From: Lactobacillus laiwuensis
GTDB lineage: Bacteria > Bacillota > Bacilli > Lactobacillales > Lactobacillaceae
Assembly (NCBI RefSeq): GCF_019972835.1
Contig: NZ_BPPB01000004.1
Span: 124,001 to 188,000 of the forward strand
Direction of reading: 5' to 3'
Length of the DNA stretch: 64,000 nucleotides
A model generated the notes under the pieces. It was not told where the DNA came from and did not search any database. It worked only from the letters and a program-made list of their open reading frames with translations. A program made the position numbers and the translations under genes. Shown here piece after piece: positions 25,280 through 33,470 of this stretch. The first letter of the stretch is position 1, and each line of letters opens with the position of its first letter.

Positions 25280-26134
25280 TTAATGTATCTCCTTTCCGGT
25301 AATCTGAAGGAAGGCATCATTGATTGTTCCTTTGCGATATGAAAAATCGATAATATTTTCTTGATTGTTTTTTAAAATTTCAATTGCTTCTTGAGGGGAT
25401 AATATGTCAATCGCAACTTGATCTTGACTGAGTCGAATAACTTTTTGTTTAATCTGTAAAATTTTGGTTTCCTTAACAGTAAGAATCAATTTATTAGGGG
25501 CAAATTCGGTCTTAATTTCAGCTGCAGAGCCACTGGCAAGAATTTTACCATTTTCCAAAATATACATTTGGTCAGCATTTTCTGCCTCCTCTAAATAATG
25601 AGTTGTCAAAAAAATAGTAAGGTTTTGTTGCTGCTGCAGTTTAGTCAATAATTTCCAAATAGCATTTCTTGTTTGGATATCAAGTCCTGTAGTCGGTTCA
25701 TCTAAAAAAAGCAAATCCGGGTTACAAATCAATGCTCGAGCTATGTCTACCTTTCTTTTTTGACCACCTGATAAAGTGCTAAATTTTTGATTTAAAAATT
25801 CTTTGATGCCGATCAAATCAATTAGGTGTTCAAGCCACTCATTAGAAAATTTACGATACATCTGTGCCCTTAAATAAAGGTTATCCTTGACTGTTAAAAC
25901 ATTATCTAAAACGCTATTTTGAAAAACTACTCCAATTTTAAGATTTGAGGCTTTTGAAATGATACCTGAAGTTGGTTTTAATAGTCCTGTTAACATATTT
26001 ATTGTGGTTGACTTGCCTGCACCATTCGTACCTAAATACGCCACTAATTGTCCTTGCTTTATTCGGATATCAGCTTTATTAACGGCAATTTTATTCCCAA
26101 ATTTTTTAGTTAATCCTTGTGTTTCAATTAACAT
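25280..26134 (-). CDS. ABC-2 type exporter ATP-binding protein
   Basis: A 284-aa ATPase with Walker A YLGTNGAGKSTTINM, Q-loop VVFQNSVLDN, signature TLSGGQKRKVDIAR, Walker B LLFLDEPTTGLD and switch His in FLTTHYLEEAE. The C-terminal ~70 residues form the extra domain seen in DrrA-type drug exporters. It is the first gene of the exporter-LytTR-DUF3021 operon, with AGAGG before the ATG. A promoter TTGTGA-16-TATTAT is seen upstream. Confidence 0.92.
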   Translation of the reverse strand: MLIETQGLTKKFGNKIAVNKADIRIKQGQLVAYLGTNGAGKSTTINMLTGLLKPTSGIISKASNLKIGVVFQNSVLDNVLTVKDNLYLRAQMYRKFSNEWLEHLIDLIGIKEFLNQKFSTLSGGQKRKVDIARALICNPDLLFLDEPTTGLDIQTRNAIWKLLTKLQQQQNLTIFLTTHYLEEAENADQMYILENGKILASGSAAEIKTEFAPNKLILTVKETKILQIKQKVIRLSQDQVAIDILSPQEAIEILKNNQENIIDFSYRKGTINDAFLQITGKEIH

Positions 26135-26198
26135 AGTGACACCTCTTCCTTAATTTGAATTAAGCATACTAGTTCAAATAAAATTTGTAGCGCATTTT

Positions 26199-26226
26199 AT
26201 AATAAGAGACAAAATAGTAATCACAA
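26199..26226 (-). promoter_or_regulatory. Promoter of the ABC-LytTR-DUF3021 operon
   Basis: On the minus strand: -35 TTGTGA (complement of 26221-26226), 16-bp spacer, -10 TATTAT (complement of 26199-26204). TGTCTTAAT, TGTGATTAC and TGTCTCTTA blocks, about 19 and 13 bp apart, cover it and could be LytTR half-sites. Confidence 0.5.
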
Positions 26227-26252
26227 AAAGATAAAATTAAGACACAAAAATA

Positions 26253-26288
26253 AAAAAGGTGTTGATCAAATTTTTGGTCAACGCCTTT
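26253..26288 (-). terminator. Intrinsic terminator of the heterodimeric ABC exporter
   Basis: On the minus strand AAAGGCGTTGA pairs with TCAACACCTTT (one mismatch) around a 12-nt loop, then TTTATTTTT, 16 bp after the stop codon at 26305. Confidence 0.82.
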
Positions 26289-26304
26289 AGTGTTCAAAAT
26301 TAAC

Positions 26305-27882
26305 TTATTTACTTAAATGAATCTCGCGGTCAAATAATTGCTGCAATTTTTCATCGAAATTATGGGCGATAAAAATGACAGTGCCTGGCATTTTAAGAAG
26401 TTCTTGCAGGATTGCTCTGGTCCCTTCCTGATCAATTGCACTTGTGCCTTCATCTATTAACAGAATTTTGCTGTCATGTATTTGCGCGCGCGCCAAAATA
26501 ATTTTTTGCCTTTGTCCACCTGAAACATTCAGTTTTTGCAAATTTACTTTGGTTTCTAACCCCTGAGCAAATTGTGTCAGATCTGGTTTTAATCCAACGG
26601 CAACTGCAGCAGGTTCAGCCAGTTGATTTAACTTGGAATCAAACATAGTGATATTGTTTTTAATAGTGCTGGGAAATAAAACAGGTTCTTGGGCAATATA
26701 GCCAATTTTAGCCAAATCAGGTTTAATCACTTTTCCCTCTTGATTCTTAAATGCTATTTTTCCCGAACTCGGTGGCAAAATCCCTAAAATTAGTTTAAAC
26801 AAAGTTGACTTGCCTGTTCCGCTATCACCTGATAGTAAAATTTTTTCGCCACAATTGACAGTGATATCAGGGAAATTCAAAGTTTCACCATTAGGAAAAC
26901 TAATTGCCAAATTATTTGTACTAAAAGCATAAGGTGTTGCCAAATTTTGCTCATCAGTTTTTACTGGTACAGTTGCTGCGGTAACCTTATTTCTTAAAGT
27001 TTTAGTGCCCTTAATTAAGCCAAAATAGAATGGCAAGTATTCGATTGCCAGCGAAATATAATGACTAAAATTACCGATAACTGCAATTGCACCAAACGTA
27101 ACCAGACCGCCTTTAATTAAAATACCAGTCCAGACGAACAAAATCAGGATCATAACTTGCGCAACACCGTTAGTAATAATGGATAGAATTTGTTGTTCCC
27201 TTGTCTGTTTGAGGTTGGCCTTTTCTAAGTCACAGGCACCCTTGTGCATCACGCTAGTTAATTTATCACCGGCAAGATACCGCTCTAACTCAGCAATACC
27301 ACTTAGCCATTTTTCAATCAGATCCAAATACTGCCTATTTTGATGAGAAACCTTTTCCGTGGCTCTTTGCAGCGGCTTTTCAATTATTTTAGGTAAAACA
27401 AGGGAAACTGCTACCGAAATTAGGATGAGCAACAACAAACTCCAGTGCATCGTTAGCAGGGCAATTACAGAGAAAATAACATAACCCAGAAAATTGCAAA
27501 TGACCGGAATTAAGTTAAAAGACTGATCATTAACCGTATTAAGATCATTGGTCAGACGATTTTTAACTTGCGAAGTTTGATAATTTTTACGGTCATGGTA
27601 GATGTGACTTACCATTTTGCTTCTTAACGTGTGATTAAATTCTTGAACTTGTCGTGTCAGTAAATATTCGGAACCCCAGTCAAAAGCATACGATGAGAGA
27701 TAAGCTAACGTAGTAAAAGCAATGATTAACAGCCACGCTTGACCGTCATGTTGGCGCAAGGCGGTAAATTCCCACATATTTAAGTAAGATGCCCCGATTA
27801 AAACAAAGGGTTGCAAGAGGCTAAAAAGCACCATGAATATGAAACGAATTCGATTGGTATGAAAGAAGTTTTTAAAAGTCAT
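26305..27882 (-). CDS. ABC exporter half-transporter, subunit 2
   Basis: A 525-aa fused half-transporter: about six membrane segments in residues 1-290, then an ATPase with Walker A SGDSGTGKSTLFK near 354, signature NVSGGQRQKIILAR and Walker B ILLIDEGTSAID with catalytic Glu and switch His (VIFIAHN) retained. It overlaps the preceding half-transporter by 11 bp and so forms a heterodimeric type IV exporter. Relatives export drugs, lipids or peptides. No bacteriocin or lantibiotic gene lies nearby, so the cargo is unknown. Confidence 0.9.
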   Translation of the reverse strand: MTFKNFFHTNRIRFIFMVLFSLLQPFVLIGASYLNMWEFTALRQHDGQAWLLIIAFTTLAYLSSYAFDWGSEYLLTRQVQEFNHTLRSKMVSHIYHDRKNYQTSQVKNRLTNDLNTVNDQSFNLIPVICNFLGYVIFSVIALLTMHWSLLLLILISVAVSLVLPKIIEKPLQRATEKVSHQNRQYLDLIEKWLSGIAELERYLAGDKLTSVMHKGACDLEKANLKQTREQQILSIITNGVAQVMILILFVWTGILIKGGLVTFGAIAVIGNFSHYISLAIEYLPFYFGLIKGTKTLRNKVTAATVPVKTDEQNLATPYAFSTNNLAISFPNGETLNFPDITVNCGEKILLSGDSGTGKSTLFKLILGILPPSSGKIAFKNQEGKVIKPDLAKIGYIAQEPVLFPSTIKNNITMFDSKLNQLAEPAAVAVGLKPDLTQFAQGLETKVNLQKLNVSGGQRQKIILARAQIHDSKILLIDEGTSAIDQEGTRAILQELLKMPGTVIFIAHNFDEKLQQLFDREIHLSK

Positions 27883-29473
27883 TGTGGTTCTCCTTCTGGC
27901 TTGCTAACCGAATCGTTTTATCAAACATATTTTTAACTTCAGAATTAAGATTATGAGCAATCATGATCACAGTCTTATTAGTGTGAACAAGTTCAGCAAT
28001 AATTTGCTTAGTTGCTTTACTATCAATGGCACTTGTCGCTTCGTCCAGCAAAATAATTTCATCAGCGAAAACTTCTGATCTGGCAAGGATAATCTTTTGC
28101 CTTTGACCACCGGATAAATTATTTTTATCCAAATCAACTTGGGTATCAGTTCCTTGGGGAAATCTCGCAATGTCGCTCTGCAATTGCACTTTATTAATTA
28201 AGTTAGGTACTTGATCCAACAACTGCTGGTGAAACATCACGATATTTTCCGCAATTGTTCCTGGAAACAATTGCGGATCTTGAGCAATGTAACTAATCCG
28301 GTTTAAATTTGGTTGAAAAATCTGCCCTGCTTTATTTCTAAAAATAATTTGCCCTTGATAGGGCTTGATCTTACCCAAAAGAGCTTGAAAGAGTGTTGAC
28401 TTGCCAGTTCCGCTATCGCCTGCAAGCAAAACTTTTTCACCCTTATTGACCACAAAATCGGGATATTTAATTATTGGACCATTAGGATATTTAAGCGCCA
28501 AATTTTTTATTTCAATTTGGGCAATTTGAGTAGATGAACCTTTTTGTCTTGATTTAGTGTTAGAAATCAGGCTAGTCGTAGTTTGATTGATATTTTTAGT
28601 TGATTTAATCTTGACGGCAGCACTTGTAATAGAGGATACAGCTGAAAAAATACCAAAAGCAAAAGAAGTCGAAGCTAATGCCGCCCCAATTTTTATTTGA
28701 CTAGTTAAAAATAGGATGCCTGCTAAAAAGGCAATCGACATTTGCCCTAAAGTATTACCAATTCCATTAATTGTATTGGAAGCACAGTTTTTGTTGGTTT
28801 GATTGACTTTAGACTTTTCCAACTTCTCAGCGTAGCTGCTCATTTCTTTATTTAAGATCGTCCAAGCATGATACCGCCGCAGTTCATTTAAACCATTGAT
28901 CCATTCACCGATACCAGTTAAAAAAGTGCTAGTATTTTTCATCACTTTTCTACTTGCCTCTGAAGTCATGCGCGCCATTATTTTGGGCAAGCTTAAATCT
29001 ATTAGAACAAAAATTGCAGTTAGTAAAACAAAAGACCAATTTAAGCTAAAAAGGACGCCAGCAGAAAGCAAGATGATAAATAAATTACTAAGAACATTAA
29101 CCCATGGCAGAGCAAAATCGCTGGTTAAAGTATCGAGATTGCTTTGCAGATAGTTCTGCATTTGCGCCACAGTCGCATCGTTTTCAGTATAAAAATGGTC
29201 TACCATTTGCCCTCTTATTTGATCAAGATATTCCTGAATCTGTGCGTTAAAAAGGTAAGTCGCTAAAGGTAGAATAAATACACCACAAACTACCGGGATA
29301 AATTCAATTAATTGCCAGCGAATGTAAACGGGCAAATTGCCAACGCTTAGTCCGTTAACTGCAAATTGAAAAAAATATTGGTCAAGTGAGCCGGTAACAG
29401 CGAAAATAAAATAAAGTAAAATAATAAAAATTGCTCGTTGTTTATTGGAGCTAATCAGTCCCCTTAATGTCAT
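27872..29473 (-). CDS. ABC exporter half-transporter, subunit 1
   Basis: A 533-aa fused membrane and ATPase protein. About six membrane segments precede an ATPase with Walker A AGDSGTGKSTLFQ near 352, signature NLSGGQRQKIILAR, Walker B IILLDEATSAID and switch His in VIMIAHN. Both ATP sites of the heterodimer look competent. It is similar in layout to its overlapping downstream partner, suggesting tandem duplication. It is the first gene of the pair; its ribosome binding site is weak. No substrate can be assigned. Confidence 0.9.
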   Translation of the reverse strand: MTLRGLISSNKQRAIFIILLYFIFAVTGSLDQYFFQFAVNGLSVGNLPVYIRWQLIEFIPVVCGVFILPLATYLFNAQIQEYLDQIRGQMVDHFYTENDATVAQMQNYLQSNLDTLTSDFALPWVNVLSNLFIILLSAGVLFSLNWSFVLLTAIFVLIDLSLPKIMARMTSEASRKVMKNTSTFLTGIGEWINGLNELRRYHAWTILNKEMSSYAEKLEKSKVNQTNKNCASNTINGIGNTLGQMSIAFLAGILFLTSQIKIGAALASTSFAFGIFSAVSSITSAAVKIKSTKNINQTTTSLISNTKSRQKGSSTQIAQIEIKNLALKYPNGPIIKYPDFVVNKGEKVLLAGDSGTGKSTLFQALLGKIKPYQGQIIFRNKAGQIFQPNLNRISYIAQDPQLFPGTIAENIVMFHQQLLDQVPNLINKVQLQSDIARFPQGTDTQVDLDKNNLSGGQRQKIILARSEVFADEIILLDEATSAIDSKATKQIIAELVHTNKTVIMIAHNLNSEVKNMFDKTIRLASQKENHNDF

Positions 29474-29582
29474 ATGCTTGCGTCTTTCATTTCATACTAA
29501 ATCAATTTTATTAAATTTATCTAATAATAAAATGAATGAGTAAAGGTGTCAAATTAGCAGATGAAATATAATCGCTGGTTAT

Positions 29583-29612
29583 AAAAAAACTAATTCTTTA
29601 AAAAGAATTAGT
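29583..29612 (-). terminator. Intrinsic terminator after the RsgA paralogue
   Basis: On the minus strand ACTAATTCTTT pairs with AAAGAATTAGT around a short loop, followed by TTTTTTTAT. It lies 19 bp after the stop codon (29631) of the frame that restores the RsgA C-terminus. Confidence 0.85.
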
Positions 29613-29630
29613 GTTAAAGTGATTAAAATT

Positions 29631-29780
29631 TTACATTGGCGGTTTATGATAATGATGGTAGTTAATGGTTGCCTTTTTAAACTCAGCCTTTTTATTTAAT
29701 TTCTTTGCCAATTTTTGATCTAAGTACCCTTTAGTTACTTGACTTTCTTTTTCCAAAGCTATGAACTGATCGTAAACTTT
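29631..29780 (-). pseudogene. Displaced C-terminal end of the RsgA paralogue (-1/+1 frameshift)
   Basis: Removing one base from the A5 run on the minus strand (complement of 29778-29782) fuses the upstream GTPase to a new frame reading ERKVYDQFIALEKESQ and ending at TAA 29631. That reading resembles the helical tail that normally follows the Zn knuckle of RsgA. The terminator sits directly after it. The segment has no start codon of its own. Confidence 0.72.
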
Positions 29781-30660
29781 TTCGCTCTAATGTTCCATTG
29801 TTAACAGCTTCTTTAACGGCACAGTTAGGCTCATCTATATGCTTACAATCATTAAAGCGACACTTCTCAGAGAGATCGGCAATCTCAGGAAAAACTTGCT
29901 TCAGATTGCCACCACTAACGCCCATACTTTTAATTCCCGGTGTATCAATTAGAACAAAGTCTCCAAGTTCAATTGGGATTAATCTTGAGCTCGTTGTTGT
30001 ATGCCTGCCTTTATCAGTCTTTGCACTGATACGGTTTGTAGACATCAATTCTTTTTGAGCAATGGCATTAATCAAACTTGACTTTCCAACTCCTGAATTA
30101 CCATAAAAAGAAACAGTTTGCCCTGGCAAAATACTTGAACTTAATTCAGCCAATCCTTTTCCAGTGATACATGAAGTACAAAAAACTGGTATTTTTAATT
30201 TATCAGCAATTTGTTGGGCAAGGTTCAGGCTCTCTGGGAAAAGATCTGATTTTGTTAAAACTATTGATGTTTGATACTCATTTTCTTTTTTTAAAGCATA
30301 AAGAAAACGGTTGATACGTGAAGACTTTAAATTTTTATTCATTGAAAAACAAATAAACAGCTGATCAATATTGCTTGCCGAATCTTTTTCTTGAGCATGA
30401 AATTCTTCACCGATTATTCGACCTAATGTACTATAACGCGGAAGGCGCTCATTAATTAAATCAAAATCTATTTGTGGGTCTAAGGTTACCCAATCACCCA
30501 CCAGAAATTGCTCTGACCGTTTTTTAGGAATGGCATTATTTTCACTGCCATCTAAACGCATCACTTTATACATGTCAGAAGAATTTAAGGAAATTCTCCC
30601 AAGTGTCTGTTCGTTATCAACTGACTCATGTTGTTTATATATATTTAATCCTAAATCCAA
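29731..30660 (-). CDS. RsgA-like circularly permuted GTPase, C-terminus frameshifted
   Basis: A 309-aa reading. An N-terminal OB-like domain is followed by a circularly permuted GTPase (G4 LTKSD near 137, G1 YGNSGVGKSSLIN near 188, G3 VLIDTPGI) and the zinc knuckle CRFNDCKHIDEPNCAVK near 268. RsgA matures the 30S subunit; lactobacilli often carry this second, more divergent copy besides the one near the Ser/Thr kinase genes. It starts with TTG at 30660, six bases after AGGAG. The last ~17 residues (after TLERK) are unlike the family, and the expected tail continues in another frame to 29631. This may be a real mutation, a sequencing error or programmed slippage. Confidence 0.85.
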   Translation of the reverse strand: MDLGLNIYKQHESVDNEQTLGRISLNSSDMYKVMRLDGSENNAIPKKRSEQFLVGDWVTLDPQIDFDLINERLPRYSTLGRIIGEEFHAQEKDSASNIDQLFICFSMNKNLKSSRINRFLYALKKENEYQTSIVLTKSDLFPESLNLAQQIADKLKIPVFCTSCITGKGLAELSSSILPGQTVSFYGNSGVGKSSLINAIAQKELMSTNRISAKTDKGRHTTTSSRLIPIELGDFVLIDTPGIKSMGVSGGNLKQVFPEIADLSEKCRFNDCKHIDEPNCAVKEAVNNGTLERKSLRSVHSFGKRKSSN

Positions 30661-30746
30661 TAGATGCTCCTATAGATTAATTTAATACCTGATCTACTTA
30701 TAAGTTAATACTATAGCATGATTTTATATTAAAAAATAGTTAAAAA

Positions 30747-31457
30747 TTATTCCGACTTCGAAATAACATTGTCCAACTTGCTGGTGTCACTTAAATTGGC
30801 ATTTAAAAATTCCTGATTATCTATCGGTAAATGCAATTCAAAGTTTTCTATTGGCTGAACGCTGACTGTTACATCTTTCATTGTAGTTGCCAAAACATGA
30901 CCGCCAAAGCTTAAATCGTCGGCCAAAAAATGATTGTGAAATCCTGAAACACCAACACCTTGAAAAACAGTTGGGGTGTAATAAGTAATCATTGTGCCTG
31001 AAATATTTTCAGCTTCAAACTCCACTTGATTTTCAGCTATTTCTCCTAAAGACGGATATGGCTTACGTGATTTTTTAGAAGAACTTGTACGAATTTTTTG
31101 GAAAACACCTTTAGTCAATATTGCGAAAAATTGATTTTGGGCAGTATTTTTGGTCAAAACATCTTTTAGCATTTCCGCCAATCCAATATTTTGGTAGTTT
31201 TTTAATTTGTGATAATCGGCAAAACTAACGTCAGCATATGTTAATTTAAAGTCATCTGGCAGTTTCACAGCCGGACCACTAACATCTATTTTGTAACCAA
31301 CACCGTCTAATATCACTAATTCACCATCAACGCCATCACCAGTTCCAATGCCGATATTGCCATGTTTTAACAATTCTCGCAGGGGTAAAGTGCCTTCCAA
31401 TAAACCTTCAACTAGCATTTGCATAGTCCCGTGTTGAAATATTGTATTTTTTTTCAT
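30747..31457 (-). CDS. aldC: Alpha-acetolactate decarboxylase
   Basis: A 236-aa enzyme converting acetolactate to acetoin. The zinc ligands H174, H176 (GFHNHF) and H187 (GGHVL) and the conserved GDGVDGELVILDG region are all present. The start at 31457 is set by GGAG eight bases upstream; the longer frame to 31508 is rejected. No acetolactate synthase lies next to it. It helps dispose of pyruvate as neutral acetoin and can affect branched-chain amino acid pools. Gene names alsD and budA are synonyms. Confidence 0.95.
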   Translation of the reverse strand: MKKNTIFQHGTMQMLVEGLLEGTLPLRELLKHGNIGIGTGDGVDGELVILDGVGYKIDVSGPAVKLPDDFKLTYADVSFADYHKLKNYQNIGLAEMLKDVLTKNTAQNQFFAILTKGVFQKIRTSSSKKSRKPYPSLGEIAENQVEFEAENISGTMITYYTPTVFQGVGVSGFHNHFLADDLSFGGHVLATTMKDVTVSVQPIENFELHLPIDNQEFLNANLSDTSKLDNVISKSE

Positions 31458-31621
31458 GTTTGCTGCTCCTTTTTTCAAAAGCTTATATATGAAAAACAAC
31501 CAGAACAAGATTAATTTTTACAAATTAGTTTAGCACCAATTTGTTTTCAAAATATTATGTCTGATTGTTTTTCAACTCTTGATATTTTTAGTTTAGTAAA
31601 TAATTAGCTCGGTCTAAAAAT

Positions 31622-32128
31622 TCAAATGCACAAATTGATTTTTTCAAAGAAATCATTCATATCAATGCAACCAACTTCTAAATCATCGCACACATCAGGT
31701 ATTTTTGCAGCCTTATTACCATTTGGATTATGCAAATTAGGATTACGAATTTCGCTTGTTACAACTGTTAAATTTTCTTCTTTTGCAATAGCAATAAGCC
31801 AAGGATCTGCAATTTTCTCATGTGCCCATCCTCTGTCAGCTGATAAAGCTTCTTCTTTATAATATTCACAGTCATCAATATATTGTAGTACTTGTGCCCA
31901 TTGCATTGCATAGTTTTTATGGTTTATTATTTCTTTTAAATAATTTTTGTCCAACCATTTTCTAAATTTAGGGTCTTGGTAGTTTTCATCAACCACAATT
32001 TCGGGAATGACAACATATTTATTTAAAATGGCGGGTAGCTTAGCCCAAAAGCTTGGAAAATACTTTACCCGATAATACCGTTCATAAAAATTTATATAGA
32101 TATTAGTATCCAGCAAATATTTTTCCAT
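31622..32128 (-). CDS. DUF4411 PIN-like protein, putative toxin
   Basis: A 168-aa protein with the PIN-like start YLLDTNIYINFYE (D7), conserved acidic E43 and D108 (KIADPWLIAIAKE) and TVVTSE. These could form a metal-binding ribonuclease site. DUF4411 proteins are typically encoded next to XRE-ImmA/IrrE genes and are predicted toxins. The ATG overlaps the stop of the upstream XRE-ImmA gene (TAATG), which supports a coupled toxin-antitoxin operon with the regulator first. Ribonuclease activity is inferred from fold family only. Confidence 0.82.
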   Translation of the reverse strand: MEKYLLDTNIYINFYERYYRVKYFPSFWAKLPAILNKYVVIPEIVVDENYQDPKFRKWLDKNYLKEIINHKNYAMQWAQVLQYIDDCEYYKEEALSADRGWAHEKIADPWLIAIAKEENLTVVTSEIRNPNLHNPNGNKAAKIPDVCDDLEVGCIDMNDFFEKINLCI

Positions 32129-33240
32129 TACATTCTGCCCCCCGTCAGAATCTTAAACGACTTATAACTGACACCAGCAATATTAAAAGCGTCAGTATAA
32201 GTAATCTTATTTTGTTTTATGGCATTTTCAATATAATGCACAAAAGTCTGATCAAAGTGAAACCTGATATTATTATCATAATTTCCGCCCTTAGATTTTT
32301 TTCTTGGCGGAATTTTTGCAAATTCTTTTTTTAACTGTGAAACCTTTTCATCATATTCTTTTTTTGTCAAAATGTTCATATCATATAATCTACGTACAAT
32401 GACAAATTTACTAACAGGAAATTTGTGAGCTAAAAATTCAATATCGTAATTATTTAGTTTTCTAATTTCTTCATCTGGCAGCAATATTTCGGCTGTAACT
32501 TTATTAACAAAAGCTTCTGTGCGATCAAACTTGTATGATCCTGCATCAACTAAACTGAGTATTTCTTCCTGATCAAGAAAAAGATGAACTAATTCATGAA
32601 CAAGTGTAAATAATCGACCTGCTTCGCTATCCTTAGAATTAACGAAAATAACAGGTGCTTTTTTGTCACTTAAGACAAAACCCCTGAACTCATCTAGCGA
32701 CAAACTTCGATGCGTGTTGCTTTTTACCGATCCATTAAAGAAGATAAAAATGCCTATTTGACTCATTTTATCTCTAAAATATTTCAACGCATTCTTTCCC
32801 ACATTTTTCTGATAGTTAATCGGAATATTGAGATAATTGCGAATATCATCTACAACTTGCTGATATTCACTTTTAACTGAATATTTTCCAATAAAATCAA
32901 GTTCATAATCTATTTCATTTCGGAGAAATTCCTGCTTTGTTTGCATTTCAATAATCGTATCTCTAAGTTCATTACTAATCTTTTCAATACGATTTGAATT
33001 AATCGTTCTAAATTTAAGTGTATTCTTATTGGCCTCAACTGGATCTGAAAGAAGCAGCAAACCAGTCGGCACATCAATAAGTTTAGCAATTTTTGAAAGC
33101 TGATTAAAAGTAGGGTTTTTACTGCCATCTAAAAAAGCATCAATGTTCTGAACTTTCATTTGTAAATAATCTTTGGAAACACCAGAATTATCAATATAAT
33201 AAGACAAAGTATGTGGATTTATGCCTAATCTAGTTACCAT
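32128..33240 (-). CDS. XRE-family regulator fused to ImmA/IrrE metallopeptidase, putative antitoxin
   Basis: A 370-aa protein. Residues about 1-65 form a divergent helix-turn-helix (KDYLQMKVQNIDAFLDGSKN, then NQLSKIAKLIDVPTGLLLL). Residues about 130-270 form an ImmA/IrrE domain with the zinc motif HELVH near 215 (TLVHELVHLFLDQ) and a downstream AEILLP. The ATG at 33240 lies about eight bases after GGGAGG; a GTG at 33249 overlaps that site and is rejected. It is coupled to the DUF4411 gene. Such pairs behave as toxin-antitoxin or stress-response modules in which the regulator represses the operon. Confidence 0.85.
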   Translation of the reverse strand: MVTRLGINPHTLSYYIDNSGVSKDYLQMKVQNIDAFLDGSKNPTFNQLSKIAKLIDVPTGLLLLSDPVEANKNTLKFRTINSNRIEKISNELRDTIIEMQTKQEFLRNEIDYELDFIGKYSVKSEYQQVVDDIRNYLNIPINYQKNVGKNALKYFRDKMSQIGIFIFFNGSVKSNTHRSLSLDEFRGFVLSDKKAPVIFVNSKDSEAGRLFTLVHELVHLFLDQEEILSLVDAGSYKFDRTEAFVNKVTAEILLPDEEIRKLNNYDIEFLAHKFPVSKFVIVRRLYDMNILTKKEYDEKVSQLKKEFAKIPPRKKSKGGNYDNNIRFHFDQTFVHYIENAIKQNKITYTDAFNIAGVSYKSFKILTGGRM

Positions 33241-33424
33241 TAAAAACACCTCCCTAATTAATACGCATTTATACTTTTATTTTCCTCAAAAATTCACATT
33301 AATGCAATCTTTAAAATTATTTTATGATATTAAATTTGTTTTAAACAACTAAAGGAACTATTTTAACATTTTTTATAAATTAAAAATATTAAACACGCTC
33401 GCTAATAAAAATTATGAGTGAAAA

Positions 33425-33459
33425 TAAAAAGCTTTGAAAGCCTAGTAGCTAGCAAAGCT
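33425..33459 (-). terminator. Intrinsic terminator after guaA
   Basis: On the minus strand AGCTTTG pairs with CAAAGCT, with an inner GCTAG/CTAGG pairing, followed by TTTTTATTTT, 12 bp after the guaA stop. Confidence 0.8.
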
Positions 33460-33470
33460 AATTTATCTTA

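Noticed and set aside
31528-31552. Inverted repeat CAAATT...AATTTG as terminator of the XRE-ImmA/DUF4411 operon
   Set aside because: It is not followed by a T tract on the minus strand and is AT-only; too weak to call.
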